Assembly: GCA_900544295.1 (NCBI GenBank)
Contig: UQUO01000076.1
Span: forward strand, 1-6,376
Direction: 5' to 3'
Length of the DNA: 6,376 bases
Source: an uncultured Eubacteriales bacterium
Lineage (GTDB): Bacteria; Bacillota; Clostridia; Oscillospirales; Oscillospiraceae
The notes under the pieces were generated by a model. That model saw only the letters and a list, made by a program, of their open reading frames with translations, searched no databases and was not told the origin of the DNA. The position numbers were made by a program, and so were the translations under genes. This document shows positions 6,180 to 6,376 of the stretch, one piece after another; within the stretch, counting starts at the first letter, position 1, and every line of letters starts with the position of its first letter.

Positions 6180-6205
6180 GTAGGGGTCGGTGTCCCCGAC
6201 GACCC
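6180..6205 (+). repeat. Dispersed hairpin repeat, module A (right copy)
   Basis: This is the right-hand counterpart of the element at 30-55, on the opposite strand, with 22 of 26 bases identical. The stem arms here are GGGTCG and CGACCC. The central stem pair is inverted relative to the left copy, so pairing is kept despite the change. This supports a structured, maintained repeat rather than random GC-rich sequence. Confidence 0.78.
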
Positions 6206-6220
6206 TTTCCTTCGTCCACC

Positions 6221-6234
6221 GCCAGCCCCACCAC
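6221..6234 (+). repeat. Shared GCCAGCCCCACC block (right copy)
   Basis: The 14 bases match the reverse complement of window positions 1-14 at 13 of 14 positions. In both flanks the block sits a short distance (about 15-16 bases) beyond the 3' end of module A, so it appears to be part of the same composite repeat. On the left it runs off the window edge, so its full extent is unknown. Confidence 0.65.
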
Positions 6235-6251
6235 GCTCCTCCGACCCCCTC

Positions 6252-6280
6252 GTAGGGGCGGGGTTCCATCCCCGCCCGGG
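6252..6280 (+). repeat. Dispersed hairpin repeat, module B (right copy)
   Basis: A perfect 8-bp stem, GGGCGGGG (6256-6263) with CCCCGCCC (6270-6277), encloses a TTCCAT loop. It matches the left element at 96-123 in 25 of 28 positions in opposite orientation. Here it follows module A and the shared block, whereas on the left the order differs, so the modules behave as separable units. The stem is followed by GGGTTTTTGG, which could give weak termination, but no gene ends here. Confidence 0.8.
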
Positions 6281-6349
6281 TTTTTGGGGTGGGAGGAACT
6301 CGCCGTTTTGCTGTTGGTTGTCTTTACCTTGTGCTGCTGTTCCACCCCA

Positions 6350-6373
6350 TTTCTTTGGTCTTGCCCAAAGAAA
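6350..6373. repeat. Perfect inverted repeat at the right window edge
   Basis: TTTCTTTGG (6350-6358) and CCAAAGAAA (6365-6373) form a 9-bp stem around the loop TCTTGC. After one mismatch, CC (6347-6348) could pair with GG (6375-6376), so the element probably continues beyond the window. No gene is associated. It may be another dispersed repeat or the terminator or end of an element outside the window. Confidence 0.7.
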
Positions 6374-6376
6374 CGG

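Larger units (their letters stand above)
6114..6376. other. Gene-free flank with repeat modules
   Basis: This stretch of about 260 bases to the window edge holds the hairpin repeats listed separately. I see no coding region with a ribosome site, no tRNA and no rRNA. Open frames in it are made of the repeats themselves. The bases between 6281 and 6345 show no structure I can name. Confidence 0.6.

Noticed and set aside
6112..6345. Short minus-strand frame in the right flank
   Set aside because: It is composed of the hairpin repeat modules and has no ribosome site or protein-like composition.

Overview
The window reads as a GC-rich Clostridia genome, most likely a gut anaerobe of the Oscillospiraceae/Ruminococcaceae type. 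This is inference from strong GGAGG-type Shine-Dalgarno sites, a sigma-A-like promoter set in an AT-rich intergenic region, an oxygen-sensitive dehydratase family, a Firmicutes-style TetR regulator and small GC-rich dispersed hairpin repeats. No marker gene fixes the species.

Layout: two divergent transcription units share one intergenic control region (about 2545-2804). Leftward, a promoter (TTGAAT-17-TATAAT) drives a 193-residue TetR/AcrR-type regulator (2544-1963) and, 16 bases after its stop codon, a 582-residue three-helix membrane protein of unknown function (1946-198). A strong intrinsic terminator at 156-182 ends this unit. Rightward, a near-consensus promoter (TTGACG-17-TATAAT) drives four tightly packed genes. 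These are two 2-hydroxyacyl-CoA dehydratase/benzoyl-CoA reductase family subunits (2805-4019 and 4019-5623, overlapping as TGATG), a 52-residue single-helix membrane protein (5637-5795) and an 89-residue protein with two CxxC knuckles (5808-6077). A perfect hairpin terminator at 6084-6113 closes the unit.

The likely logic is a regulated anaerobic catabolic or redox module. The two dehydratase homologues would form a heterodimer carrying [4Fe-4S] clusters and acting on an acyl-CoA or related substrate. The TetR protein probably senses a related ligand and controls the divergent pair of promoters. The activator ATPase and the CoA-transferase or ligase normally needed by this family are not in the window. 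The substrate cannot be read from the sequence. The two small proteins in the same operon are the most intriguing unexplained parts.

Both outer flanks (1-155 and about 6114-6376) lack convincing genes. They carry related GC-rich hairpin repeat modules in opposite orientation. One module pair shows a compensatory base-pair change in its stem, and a 14-base GCCAGCCCCACC-type block is also shared. The whole two-operon block is therefore bracketed by dispersed repeats.
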